Shown here in pieces: positions 9,258 to 24,900 of a stretch of 64,000 bases of DNA. Position 1 is the first letter of the stretch, and each line of letters starts with the position of its first letter. The position numbers and the translations under genes were made by a program. The stretch comes from Pseudopelobacter sp964542535 (GTDB taxonomy: Bacteria; Desulfobacterota; Desulfuromonadia; Geobacterales; Pseudopelobacteraceae): the NCBI GenBank assembly GCA_964542535.1, contig CAZIUE010000014.1, positions 1-64,000 on the forward strand, written 5' to 3'. Under the pieces are notes generated by a model, which made no database searches, was not told the origin of the DNA, and saw only the letters and a list, made by a program, of their open reading frames with translations.

Positions 9258-10610
9258 GTGGAAACAAACACACGACAGAAAGTCAGCATGGTCAGCCTGG
9301 GCTGTTCGAAAAACCTGGTGGACGCCGAGGTGATGCTCGGTCTGCTGGCTGCCCAGGAATACGAGATCACCACCGACGAGCGGGAGGCCGACATCATCAT
9401 CGTCAACACCTGCTCGTTCATCAAGGAGGCCAAGCAGGAGAGCATCGACACCATCCTGGATCTGGCCGAGCGCAAGAACGACGCCCGCTGCCACACCCTG
9501 ATCGTCGCCGGCTGCCTGCCCCAGCGTTACCAGCAGGAACTGGCCCGTGAACTGCCCGAGGTGGACATCTTCATCGGCACCGGCGACTACCCCCGTATCG
9601 CCGAAATCCTGGCGGAAAAGGCCGGAAGCGACGGTCAGCTGTGCCGCGTCGGGGATCCGGATTTCATCTTCGACGAAAACCTGCCGCGGCTCAACTCCTC
9701 ACCGTCCTGGTTCTCCTATCTCAAGATCGGCGAGGGGTGCTCCAACCGCTGCAGCTACTGCATCATCCCCAAGCTGCGGGGACCATACCGGTCCCGCCCC
9801 CTGGAAGCGCTGGTGGCCGAAGCGGAACGGCTGGCAAGTCGGGGCGTCAGGGAGCTGAACATCATCTCCCAGGACATAACCCGCTACGGCAGCGACATGG
9901 AGGACGGCACCACCCTGGAGACCCTGCTGCGCCGCCTGGTGGAGATCCCCGGCATCCAGTGGATCCGCCTGCTGTACGCCTACCCCGAGGGGATCAGCGA
10001 CGACCTGATCGCCCTGATCCGCGACGAACCGAAGATCTGCAAATACCTGGACATCCCGCTGCAGCACATCAGCGACCCGGTACTCAGACGCATGCGGCGC
10101 CGCGGCGGCGAACAGCAGATCAGGGACCTGGTGACCAGACTGCGCCGGGAGATCCCCGGCATTGCGTTGCGCACCTCGCTGATCGTCGGCTTTCCGGGCG
10201 AGACGATGGACGACTTCACCAACCTGATGCAGTTCGTGGAACAGGCCCGTTTTGACCGCCTGGGTGTGTTCTGCTATTCTCGTGAGGAAGGAACGCCGGC
10301 TGCCGGCATGTCCGACCAGGTTTCCGAGCGGGTCAAGCGGGAGCGGCACCGCAAGCTGATGCGCGTCCAGGCCCGCCTCTCCTTCAAACGCAACCGCGAC
10401 CTGATCGGTACCTGTGAGCAGGTCATCGTGGAGGGATACAGCGAGGAGACCGAGCTGCTCCTCAAGGGGCGCTCATCACGCCAGGCGCCCGACATCGACG
10501 GTCAGGTATACATTACCGCCGGCAGCGCCGATGTGGGCCAGATCGTCACCCTCAGGATCACCGATTCGTCGGACTACGACCTGATCGGGGAAATCGTGGA
10601 AAACGCCTGA
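9258..10610 (+). CDS. rimO: Ribosomal protein S12 methylthiotransferase RimO
   Basis: 450 residues. N-terminal UPF0004 domain with three cluster cysteines (SLGCSKN, VNTCSF, AGCLPQ), radical-SAM motif CSNRCSYC, the GPYRSRP block and a C-terminal TRAM domain (from about 385). The LGCSKNLVDAEVML opening separates RimO from MiaB. It adds a methylthio group to an aspartate of S12. Start chosen as GTG 9258 with GAGG four to five bases upstream; the frame is open a further 21 codons upstream without homology. Confidence 0.93.
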   Translation: METNTRQKVSMVSLGCSKNLVDAEVMLGLLAAQEYEITTDEREADIIIVNTCSFIKEAKQESIDTILDLAERKNDARCHTLIVAGCLPQRYQQELARELPEVDIFIGTGDYPRIAEILAEKAGSDGQLCRVGDPDFIFDENLPRLNSSPSWFSYLKIGEGCSNRCSYCIIPKLRGPYRSRPLEALVAEAERLASRGVRELNIISQDITRYGSDMEDGTTLETLLRRLVEIPGIQWIRLLYAYPEGISDDLIALIRDEPKICKYLDIPLQHISDPVLRRMRRRGGEQQIRDLVTRLRREIPGIALRTSLIVGFPGETMDDFTNLMQFVEQARFDRLGVFCYSREEGTPAAGMSDQVSERVKRERHRKLMRVQARLSFKRNRDLIGTCEQVIVEGYSEETELLLKGRSSRQAPDIDGQVYITAGSADVGQIVTLRITDSSDYDLIGEIVENA

Positions 10611-10613
10611 ACC

Positions 10614-10641
10614 GCTGCCGGCCCGGGACTCCTCCGGCAGC
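10614..10641 (+). terminator. Weak terminator-like hairpin after rimO
   Basis: Stem GCTGCCGG (10614-10621) with CCGGCAGC (10634-10641), three bases after the rimO stop. It lacks a T tract, so function as a terminator is uncertain. Confidence 0.4.
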
Positions 10642-10652
10642 CCCCATTTAGC

Positions 10653-10681
10653 TTGACAAGCAGTTTTATATTTGCTAGAAG
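10653..10681 (+). promoter_or_regulatory. Sigma-70 promoter of the DksA-like gene
   Basis: Perfect TTGACA at 10653-10658, a 17-base spacer, then an extended -10 (TGC before TAGAAG at 10676-10681), 64 bases before the start codon. Confidence 0.7.
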
Positions 10682-10744
10682 TGCCGCCTTCCAAATGCGG
10701 CTCCCCAGCCGCCGGGAAGCACTCCAACCGATCCGGAGCACAAT

Positions 10745-11182
10745 ATGGCAACAGATCAGGCCACCAAATGGAATGAGATCAGCGCCATCCTTCACAAGAT
10801 GAAGGATGACACCCTGCGCGAGATACAGAAAACCTTAAAAAGCGGCACCGACATCCTGACCATCAACGAACCCAGCGGTGACATCTATGATCAGGCATCA
10901 TCGGAGCGGGACCGCGAGCTGGGACTGCTCTTGGGAGACCGGGAGCGGGAGAAGCTGCACTCCATCGACGAAGCCCTGCTGCGCATCCGGGAGGGGGAGT
11001 ACGGCATCTGTGAAGAGTGCGAAGAGGAGATCCCCCTGGGTCGCCTGAAGGCCATGCCCTTTGCACGGCACTGCGTCAGGTGCAAATCCGACCTGGAGAA
11101 ACTCCAGGCCCAGACCAAGCGTTTCGAAGAAGACCGCGCCTACCGGGAGATTCCCTTGGGAAGCGAAGAGGAAGAATCCTGA
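10745..11182 (+). CDS. DksA/TraR-family zinc-finger protein
   Basis: 145 residues: an N-terminal coiled coil (about 5-95, with the acidic tip region near DILTINEPSGD) and a C4 zinc finger with CEEC (about 101-104) and CVRC (about 122-125). This is the DksA layout; DksA binds the RNA polymerase secondary channel and works with ppGpp. The usual coiled-coil tip Asp pair is not clearly in its normal context, so it may be a DksA paralogue of the YocK/TraR type rather than the main DksA. Own promoter at 10653. Its 3' end overlaps the convergent DUF362 gene by 43 bases. Confidence 0.85.
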   Translation: MATDQATKWNEISAILHKMKDDTLREIQKTLKSGTDILTINEPSGDIYDQASSERDRELGLLLGDREREKLHSIDEALLRIREGEYGICEECEEEIPLGRLKAMPFARHCVRCKSDLEKLQAQTKRFEEDRAYREIPLGSEEEES

Positions 11183-12324
11183 CCCCTGCGCCGATTGCGC
11201 AGGGTAGCCACCAGCCGCATCAGCACCCCCCGATGTAGTTCCATGGCATCCTGGGGGCAGAGTTCACGACAACACCAGCATCGAATACAGCGCCCTTCGT
11301 CGATCAACAGGGCGCTGTTCCGTATCCGGATAACCCGGGGAGGACAGGCGTCGCGGCAGATGCCGCAGAGCAGGCAGCGCTTCGCATCCACGACCGGCCG
11401 GGCGGTCAGGTGACGCCGAAGCCCCCTGCTGAGAAACCCGGGCAGCCCGAACTGCACGTCCGCCCCCCGGGGAAGGCGGAAGGGGCGCCCACCAAAGGAC
11501 TCCAGGGAGCCCCCCACCAGCTCCAGCTCCTCCATGCGGGCTCCTGGCAGCCCCATGCGCCCTGCCTCACGCTCGATATGCAGCATGGCGGGCGGAATTC
11601 CCGCCAGGCGGGCCGCCACCACATCCACCGCAACCGGGTTCACTCCGGCGACCAGCGCGTTCAGGCTGACCGGGTCGCCGCTGCCCGGCCCGTCCCCCTC
11701 CATGGCCAGCACGGCGTCCACCAGATTCAGGGTCGGCTTCTTGAGCAGGCAGATCTCCAGCAGCAGGCGGGCGAACTGCTCCCGCGAAGTGCCAGCCCTC
11801 AGGTGCCACTCCGCCTTCTCCGTCCCCACCACCGCGCCGAAGAGATTTTTCACGGCACAGGTCATGGTCATCATCTCATGGGTCTTCAGCTTGGGAAGGT
11901 TGATGACCCGGTCCGCCTCCCAGTAGGCGCGGGCAAGCGAGATGCGCCGGAAGGTGCCCGTTCCCTGAACCTCTATGGTTTCGTCGAAGGGAACCAACTC
12001 GGCACCCGCCTCCTGCGCGGCCCGGCCGATACCGGTGCGCTCGGCCACCCGCCGGAAACCGTCGATGCCCGGGCTGTCGCCGATCATCACCCGGGCTCCG
12101 GTACCGCGCACCAGCTCCGCCACAATCCGCACCAGGGCAGGATGGGTGGTCACCGCCGCCTCCGGTGGCCGGGCAGCCAGCATGTTCGGCTTGAGCAGCA
12201 CCAGCTCTCCCGGCCCGGCAAAGGCGCCGATCCCCCCCAGCGGCTCCAGCAGCCGTTCCACCGACTCCCGCAGTTGTTCATACCCATAGCCATCCACATG
12301 GCCGATGACGATCCTCTCTTTCAC
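11140..12324 (-). CDS. DUF362 protein with C-terminal two-cluster ferredoxin domain
   Basis: 394 residues. The DUF362 part (about 1-290) shows VLLKPNMLAARPPEAAVTTHP, GDSPGIDGF, INLPKLKTHEMMTMTCAVKNLFG and later GNPVAVD-type motifs. The C-terminus has two 4Fe-4S motifs, CLLCGICRDACPP and CIRCWCCRELCPQ. Proteins of this type are probably redox enzymes or iron-sulfur carriers; no reaction is established. GTG 12324 is preferred because AAGGCGGGGGA precedes it; another GTG at 12363 is in frame. Convergent to and overlapping the DksA-like gene. Confidence 0.82.
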   Translation of the reverse strand: MKERIVIGHVDGYGYEQLRESVERLLEPLGGIGAFAGPGELVLLKPNMLAARPPEAAVTTHPALVRIVAELVRGTGARVMIGDSPGIDGFRRVAERTGIGRAAQEAGAELVPFDETIEVQGTGTFRRISLARAYWEADRVINLPKLKTHEMMTMTCAVKNLFGAVVGTEKAEWHLRAGTSREQFARLLLEICLLKKPTLNLVDAVLAMEGDGPGSGDPVSLNALVAGVNPVAVDVVAARLAGIPPAMLHIEREAGRMGLPGARMEELELVGGSLESFGGRPFRLPRGADVQFGLPGFLSRGLRRHLTARPVVDAKRCLLCGICRDACPPRVIRIRNSALLIDEGRCIRCWCCRELCPQDAMELHRGVLMRLVATLRNRRRGQDSSSSLPKGISR

Positions 12325-12554
12325 ACCCTGTCCCCCGCCTTCTCTCCAGGATTGATTCCCCACCGTGCGCGGTTCGCACGGCCCACACTCTATACCATGG
12401 CCCCGACCGCTCCAACTGTTTTCACACCAAGCGCCGCTTCAGCCCCAGAGCGGATGACAGGACATAAGGAGAGAGACTCCATCCACGTTTCCGAGCAGCA
12501 CACCCAGGATCACCACTCCTCGTTGAAAAAAATCGGCCGTCCTCAAAAAAAGAA

Positions 12555-12583
12555 TTGACGGACCGGCTACGTTATAGTAAAAG
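12555..12583 (+). promoter_or_regulatory. Promoter candidate for tRNA-Lys(TTT)
   Basis: TTGACG (12555-12560), 17 bases, TAAAAG (12578-12583), ending 14 bases before the tRNA. A better-looking TATAGT at 12573 is at the wrong spacing. Confidence 0.5.
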
Positions 12584-12597
12584 ATCAATTCTTAAAT

Positions 12598-12673
12598 GAG
12601 CCGCTAGCTCAGTCGGTAGAGCACCTGACTTTTAATCAGGTGGTCGTTGGTTCGACCCCAACGCGGCTCACCA
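12598..12673 (+). tRNA. tRNA-Lys (anticodon TTT)
   Basis: 76 bases with encoded CCA. Acceptor GAGCCGC (12598-12604) pairs with GCGGCTC (12663-12669); anticodon stem CTGA/TCAG encloses CTTTTAA, giving TTT; the T arm carries GGTTCGACCCC. D loop AGTCGGTAG is canonical. Confidence 0.97.
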
Positions 12674-12683
12674 AAAACAAGCT

Positions 12684-12713
12684 GGGACCGCGACGAAGTC
12701 GCGGTCCCTTTTT
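12684..12713 (+). terminator. Rho-independent terminator after tRNA-Lys(TTT)
   Basis: Perfect 11-bp stem GGGACCGCGAC (12684-12694) with GTCGCGGTCCC (12698-12708), 3-nt loop, followed by five T. Ends the first tRNA transcript only 13 bases before the next tRNA. Confidence 0.92.
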
Positions 12714-12725
12714 CTGGCACCATAC

Positions 12726-12801
12726 GGGCATATAGCTTAGTTGGTAGAGCAGCCGACTCTTAATCGGCAGGTCCTTGGTTCGAACCCAAGTATGCCCACC
12801 A
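12726..12801 (+). tRNA. tRNA-Lys (anticodon CTT)
   Basis: 76 bases with encoded CCA. Acceptor GGGCATA (12726-12732) pairs with TATGCCC (12791-12797); anticodon stem CCGA/TCGG encloses CTCTTAA, giving CTT; T arm GGTTCGAACCC. It is a true isoacceptor, not a duplicate of the upstream gene. Because a terminator lies directly upstream, it relies on leakage or on a promoter overlapping that terminator. Confidence 0.97.
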
Positions 12802-12828
12802 GAAAAAAGACCAACACAAAAAAATGTA

Positions 12829-12857
12829 TTGACAGAAAAACGAAGCTACGATATAAA
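12829..12857 (+). promoter_or_regulatory. Near-consensus sigma-70 promoter of tRNA-Glu
   Basis: TTGACA (12829-12834), exactly 17 bases, TATAAA (12852-12857). The tRNA starts 67 bases beyond the -10. Confidence 0.85.
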
Positions 12858-12923
12858 TTCAATTCTCTCGCGGCTGATTGGGCCAACACCGCTTCGGCGG
12901 GCCAGTCACGAGACTTAACAAAC

Positions 12924-13001
<78 letters not shown>

Positions 13002-13008
13002 AATTTCA

Positions 13009-13048
13009 AAAAGGTCATTTCCGCCCCCGGAAGTGACCTTTTTTCTTT
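13009..13048 (+). terminator. Rho-independent terminator after tRNA-Glu
   Basis: Long stem AAAGGTCATTTCCG (from 13010) against CGGAAGTGACCTTT with one mismatch and a short C-rich loop, then a T run up to about 13045. The A run on the left makes it usable on both strands. Confidence 0.85.
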
Positions 13049-13364
13049 GGTACTCCCGGTTTGATTTCGCAAGCAAATCGAAGGGTTGCCTGAAGTTGGG
13101 CCTAAGCTCCCCACTACCGAAAGTGGAGTTCGAATACACCAGATTGAGCAATTTGCGCTTTTCATCGGAAACCTGCCGCACATACAGGCTGGAGGCCTTT
13201 TGAGCGAGTTCGAGTAAACGCTCGGCGCTGTCGATACTCCCCCCCTTTTCCTGCTTCAATTTCTCCATTTCAAACTTGATGTCGGTCAGCTCGGAGCGGA
13301 ATTTATTGCTGAGCCGTGTGAACTGGAATGGCGGTGGAGGCATTTCACCATATTGCATTAACTC

Positions 13365-13608
13365 AATTTCTGTTGTTCCTTCGGCTTTGAGCGACAACGA
13401 CACAAGCGATGACACCAATACAGTGTACACTGGTAGTTGTCATGCGGTCGGGAATAGCGATTATGCGCCTTCGATCAACTGGCTATCTGAAAACCAACTG
13501 GAAATCACATTTAACCCTACACTTGCTGCGCGAGGTGCAAACAAAGCAATCCTCAGAGGATACGCAGTCAATGGTCGCATACAAATAATACATAAGACAT
13601 CTCTCTGA
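13365..13608 (+). pseudogene. Possible 3' fragment of an unknown protein
   Basis: The plus frame from about 13365 to the stop at 13608 has protein-like composition (DDTNTVYTGSCHA, INWLSENQLEITFNP, KAILRGYAVNGRIQIIH), resembling the strand-rich end of a small secreted or cytosolic protein. The part upstream is antisense to the recombinase remnant, so any 5' half has been lost. No family recognised. Confidence 0.35.
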
Positions 13609-13954
13609 GTGATGCGGCGTTTTCAACAGTGAAGTCGCTTTCCGTGCAGGAAGCAACCTTTTTGGTTGCCCACCGCGCCACGCATCCATCACCCAGGCCC
13701 CCCACTCTACATGCTTCTCCCCGCTTCCCGCAGCGATCGCCGCGACACCCGCCATGCTCCGCAGACTCTTCTTGTATTCTCCGGTTTTTTGGGATAAATA
13801 AGGAATTTACGTTTGCTCCGGGCGCGGTTGCCGCCAAACGCTCCCCCCGCGAAAAAAGTGTCACGGATACTGCGCCATGGCCGAAGCGTTCCTTCCGGCC
13901 CCCCGGCTCCGTTCGGACACCACCACCGAACCGTTCAGAGGAGACTCCCGTTCG
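13609..13954 (+). other. Leader region upstream of pfaD
   Basis: 346 bases between the remnant fragment and the chosen pfaD start. It holds the promoter candidate at 13772-13800 and an alternative in-frame pfaD start at 13877. Nothing else recognised; base composition is more mixed than in the following genes. Confidence 0.5.
13772..13800 (+). promoter_or_regulatory. Sigma-70 promoter candidate for the pfa operon
   Basis: TTGTAT (13772-13777), 17-base spacer, TAAATA (13795-13800), in an AT-richer patch about 155 bases before the chosen pfaD start. The only good -35/-10 pair seen between the recombinase remnant and pfaD. Confidence 0.5.
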
Positions 13955-15599
13955 ATGCCGTTTCAGCCACCGGGTAGCACCACAATGGAACGCCCCCTCC
14001 TGGGATGGTGTCAGCCGAACGCCGTCCCTTGGTGCGCAACAGACCTGGCAGACGCGTTACACCGTCTTCACCAGCCGTTCTTCATCGCCGATCGCTCCGG
14101 CACCCTGATCCCGTTGGTACGACCGCATCTGCTGGCTGACGGCGACTCACCGCCACCCGAAGCCCTGCCGCTGCTCGCCTTCGTCCCCCCCTGCCCTCCC
14201 GAAAACCTGGGTGCCCCCTCCTTCTGCCGGGACCTGGGTATCCGCTATCCCTATCTGGGCGGCTCCATGGCCAAGGGGATCAGCTCGGTGGAGATCGCGC
14301 TGGCCCTGGGCAGGGAAGGAATGCTCGGCTTTTTCGGCGCAGCCGGTCTGACCATCACCCAAGTGGACGAAGCCATCGCCCGGCTCATGGCCGGCGGAAT
14401 CCCCTTCGGCTGCAACCTGATCCACTCACCCCACGATCCGGAGCTGGAACAGGCCCTGGTGCGACTCTACCTGGAGCGCGGGGTGCGCCTGATCGAGGCT
14501 TCGGCTTTCATGAAATTGAGCCTGCCGCTGGTGCGCTACCGCCTGTCAGGCATCGGGCTCACCGACGACGGCACTATCCACACTCCCAACCGGATCATCG
14601 CCAAGGTCTCCCGGGAGGAACTGGCGACCCGGTTCTTCGCGCCCCCCCCCGACGAGTATCTGCGCGAACTGGTCGCGGAGGGAGCACTCACCCCCCAGCA
14701 GGCGGAATTGGCGGCCCGCATCCCCGTGGCCCAGGAGATCACCGCCGAGGCCGATTCCGGGGGGCACACCGACAACCGGCCGGCCACCGCCCTCTTCCCC
14801 ACCATCGCTTCCCTGGCTGCCCGCATGCAGGCCACACACGACTATACGATGCCCCTGCGCGTGGGGCTGGGGGGAGGCATCGCCACTCCGGCCGCCGCGG
14901 CCGCCGCATTCGCCATGGGGGCCGCCTATATCATGACCGGCTCGGTCAACCAGGCTTGCCGGGAATCGGGCACCTCGGACCAGGTGCGCGCCATGCTGGC
15001 CGAAACCCGCCAGGCGGATATGGCCATGGCCCCCTCGGCGGACATGTTCGAGATGGGGGTCAACGTACAGGTCCTCAAGCGCGGCACCATGTTTCCCATG
15101 CGCGCCCAGAAACTGTACGAGATCTACCGGGCTTTCCCGAGCCTGGAGGCGATCCCCGCCCCGGAACGGGAGAAGCTTGAAAAGAGCCTCTTCCGGGCGC
15201 CCCTTGAGCAGATCTGGGGCATCACCCGGGGTTACTTCCTCAAGCGCGCCCCCCAGCAGGTAAGCCGCGCCGAGCAGGATCCCAAACACCGCATGGCGCT
15301 GGTCTTCCGCTGGTACCTGGGACAGGCGGCCCACTGGGCCAAGGACGGCGACAGCTCGCGCACCATCGACTACCAGATCTGGTGCGGTCCGGCCATGGGC
15401 GCCTTCAACGAATGGGCCGCCGGTTCCTTTATGGAGCAGCCTGCCAACCGCACCGTAGCAACGGTGGCCCTCAACATCCTCTTCGGCGCGGCGCTCATGG
15501 TCCGCGCCGGCAGCCTCCGCTGCCAGGGACTCCCCCTCCCACGGGAGATCCTGGCCGGGGCACCGCTCGAACTCGAACAGATCAAGGAGTATATCTCAG

Positions 15600-15619
<20 letters not shown>
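13955..15619 (+). CDS. pfaD: PfaD-type enoyl reductase of a PUFA-type synthase
   Basis: 554 residues from ATG 13955. It is an FMN-dependent TIM-barrel protein of the 2-nitropropane dioxygenase fold, the stand-alone trans-acting enoyl reductase of Pfa synthases. Seen: RYPYLGGSMAKGISSVEIALALGREGMLGFFGAAGL, FGCNLIHSPHDP, HTDNRPATALFPTI (flavin/substrate side), VGLGGGIATPAAAAAAFAMGAAYIMTGSVNQAC (phosphate-binding end) and the PfaD-specific tail with YFLKRAPQQVSRAEQDPKHRMALVFRWYLGQAAHWA. AGAGGAG lies 11 bases before 13955; an in-frame ATG at 13877 has no clear ribosome site. The gene overlaps pfaA by 20 bases. Placing the ER gene first is the order I know from myxobacterial clusters, not from Shewanella. 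Confidence 0.92.
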
Positions 15620-21930
<6,311 letters not shown>

Positions 21931-21932
21931 CG

Positions 21933-24900
21933 ATGCATCAGTTTTCATCCATCGCGATCGTAGGAATCGGCGGCATCTTTCCCGATGCCCCGGACCTGGC
22001 CCGTTTCTGGGACAACATCCGCATGGCCAGAAGCGCCAGCCGGGTGGCCCCGGAGGGGCGCTGGCAGCTGCCGGTGGAGCAGGCCTACCACCCCGAGGTG
22101 GGGAGGCCCGACCAGGTCTATTCACGTCATGGCTGCTTCATCGACCAGATCCCCTCTGCCGCCGGCCTGGAGGGATTGGCGCCCGGCTTCCTGCTGCCCG
22201 AGGGGATCGACCCGCTCTTCCACCTGGCGATCCATGCGGGCAAGCAGGCCTTCGACGACGGTGTCACCGAGCCGCTGGACCGCTCCCGCATCGGCGTCAT
22301 CATCGGCAACCTGGCCCTACCCAGCGAGGCGTCGTCCCGGCTGGCCCGGCAGTGGCTGGGCAGGACCTTTGAGGAAAAGCTGCTGGGGCACGCGGCAGCG
22401 GGGGAGACGGTCAACCCGCTCAACCGCTACGTGGCCGGCCTGCCGGCGGGGATGCTGGCCAGCGCCCTCGGCCTCGGCGGGACCCGCTTCACCCTGGACG
22501 CGGCCTGCGCCTCCTCCCTCTACGCCATCAGACTTGCCTGCGACGAACTGCTCTCCGGACGGGCCGACGCCATGCTCAGCGGCGGCATCTCCCGCCCCGA
22601 CCCGCTCTACACCCAGATGGGGTTCTCCCAGCTGCGCGCCCTGTCACGGCGTGGTATCTGCTCTCCCTTCGACGCCTCGGGCGACGGCCTGGTGGTTGGC
22701 GAGGGGGCCGGCATCTTCCTGCTCAAGCGCATCGAAGACGCCCTGGCCCAGGGGGACCGGATCTACGGCGTTATCCGCGGCATCGGCCTGACCAACGACG
22801 TGGGGGGGAGCCTTCTGGCGCCGCTCTCCGAGGGGCAACTGCGCGCCATGCGCGCCGCCTACGCCCGGGCAGGGTGGGAGCCGTCCGATGTGGACCTGAT
22901 CGAATGCCACGCCACCGGCACCCAGGTGGGAGACGCCACCGAAGTGGCCAGCCTGCGGGAGCTGTGGGGCCCGGCCCATCCTGGGGGAAACGGCTGCGTC
23001 ATCGGCTCCATCAAGTCCAATATCGGCCACCTGCTCACCGCGGCCGGCGCCGCGGCCCTGACCAAGGTGCTGCTGGCCATGGCCGAAGAGGAGCTCCCCC
23101 CCACCGCCAACTTCAGTTCGCCCCAGCCGGGCATGGACCTGGACAACAGCCCTTTCCGGGTTCTGAGCACGGCCCTGCCCTGGGAGCGTCGCGGCAAGGG
23201 AATCCCCCGCCGGGCAGCGGTGAGCGCCTTCGGTTTCGGCGGCATCAACGCCCACCTGCTGGTGGAGGAGTGGCTGCCCGAGAGCGGCCGTCCCCGTCCG
23301 GGGAGGCACGAACAGAAACCCAAACCGCGTCCCGCCGTGGCGGTAGTGGGCATGGATGCCCGTTTCGGCCCCTGGCAATCGCTCCGTTCCTTCCAGGAGC
23401 GGGTCCTGGGAGGCGGCCCAGGGACCCTTCCCACCCCGCCCACCAAGTGGTGGGGCGCCCCGGAGAGCGCCTGGTTCCGGGAACAGGGGCTGGGGGCCCC
23501 CCCCTTCAACGGCTTCTATCTGGACGAACTGGCCGTGGCAACGGACCGCTTCCGCATCCCCCCCCGCGAGATGGAGGAGATGCTGCCCCAGCAGCTGCTG
23601 ATGCTGTCCTCGGCCGCCGCGGCCATGGACGACGCCGGCCTGGGCAGGGAGGACAACCTGCGCAGCGGCGTTTTCATCGGCATTGCCCTGGACCTGAACA
23701 GCACCACCTTCAGCGTGCGCTGGTCCCTGGCCGGGCAGGCCCCGGACTGGGCCAGGGAACTGGGGCGGGAGCTGTCGGAAGAGGAACTGGCCGACTGGAT
23801 CGCCCGGCTGCGGGACGACGCCTGCCCCCCCCTGACCGCCAACCGTACCATGGGGGCCCTGGGAAATATCGTCGCCAGCAGGATCGCCCGGGAGTTCCGG
23901 GTGGGAGGCCCCAGCTTTGCCCTGGCAGGGGAGGAAAACTCAGGCATCCGCTCCCTGGAAACGGCCCTGCGCATGCTCCAGGCCGGCGAAATCGACCGGG
24001 CCCTGGTGGGTGCCGTGGATCTGGCCGGCGACCTGCGCAGCGTACTGGGCCGACACGCCCACAGCCCCTTCTCCGCCTCGGGGCGGGGACTCCCCTTTGA
24101 CCAGCGGGCCGACGGCACCCTGGTGGGCGAGGGAGCGGCCTGCCTGGTGCTCAAGCGCCTGGAGGACGCCGAACGGGACGGTGACCGCATCTACGCGGTC
24201 ATCCGCGGCATCGGCAGTTCCGGGGGAGAGATCGTCGCCCCCGGCCGGGAAAGCTATTACCGGGCCCTGGAACGGGCCTACGGCGAGGCCGGGATCGACC
24301 CGGCCACGGTCGGCTACCTGGAGGCGCACGCCAGCGGCCTGCCAGAAGAGGACCGCATGGAGGCGGCCTCCCTGGCCGGCTTCTTCGGCACCGCCCCCAC
24401 GGACGACGCCCCTCCCCGGCGGGAGCGCTCCTGCGCCGTCTCCAGCGTGGCCGCCGACATCGGCCAGTGCGGCGCCGCCTCGGGGCTGGCCTCGCTGGTG
24501 CGGGCCTGCCTGGCGCTCTACCAGGAGATCATTCCCCCCTGCCGCGGCCTGGAGACTCCCTGCGACGAGCTGGCGCTTCCCGGCCCGCTGCACCTCCCCC
24601 GCGCCCCGCGCTACTGGCTGCGCAACCGGGGCGAGGGGCCGCGGCGCGCCGGAGTCAGCGTCTTCGGTACGGACGGCGGGTGCGGCCACGTGGTGCTGGA
24701 GGGGTGGGACAACCAGCCCCAGCGTTTCGAAACGGAACGCCTGGCCCCCCTGGGTCCGGGATCGGAGTGTCTCTTCACCCTCTCCGGAGAGGGGCCGACC
24801 GAACTGGCCCGCGGCCTGGCACTGCTGCACCAACGCGCCGCCCATGTGGCCGACGACGGCATAGGGAACCTGGCCCGCGAGTGGCACCAGCGCACTCCCG

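Noticed and set aside
11410..12558. Plus-strand open frame opposite the DUF362 gene
   Set aside because: The minus strand has ferredoxin and DUF362 motifs; the plus frame has none.
12598..12801. Possible duplicated tRNA-Lys gene
   Set aside because: Anticodons differ (TTT and CTT) and acceptor stems differ; they are isoacceptors.
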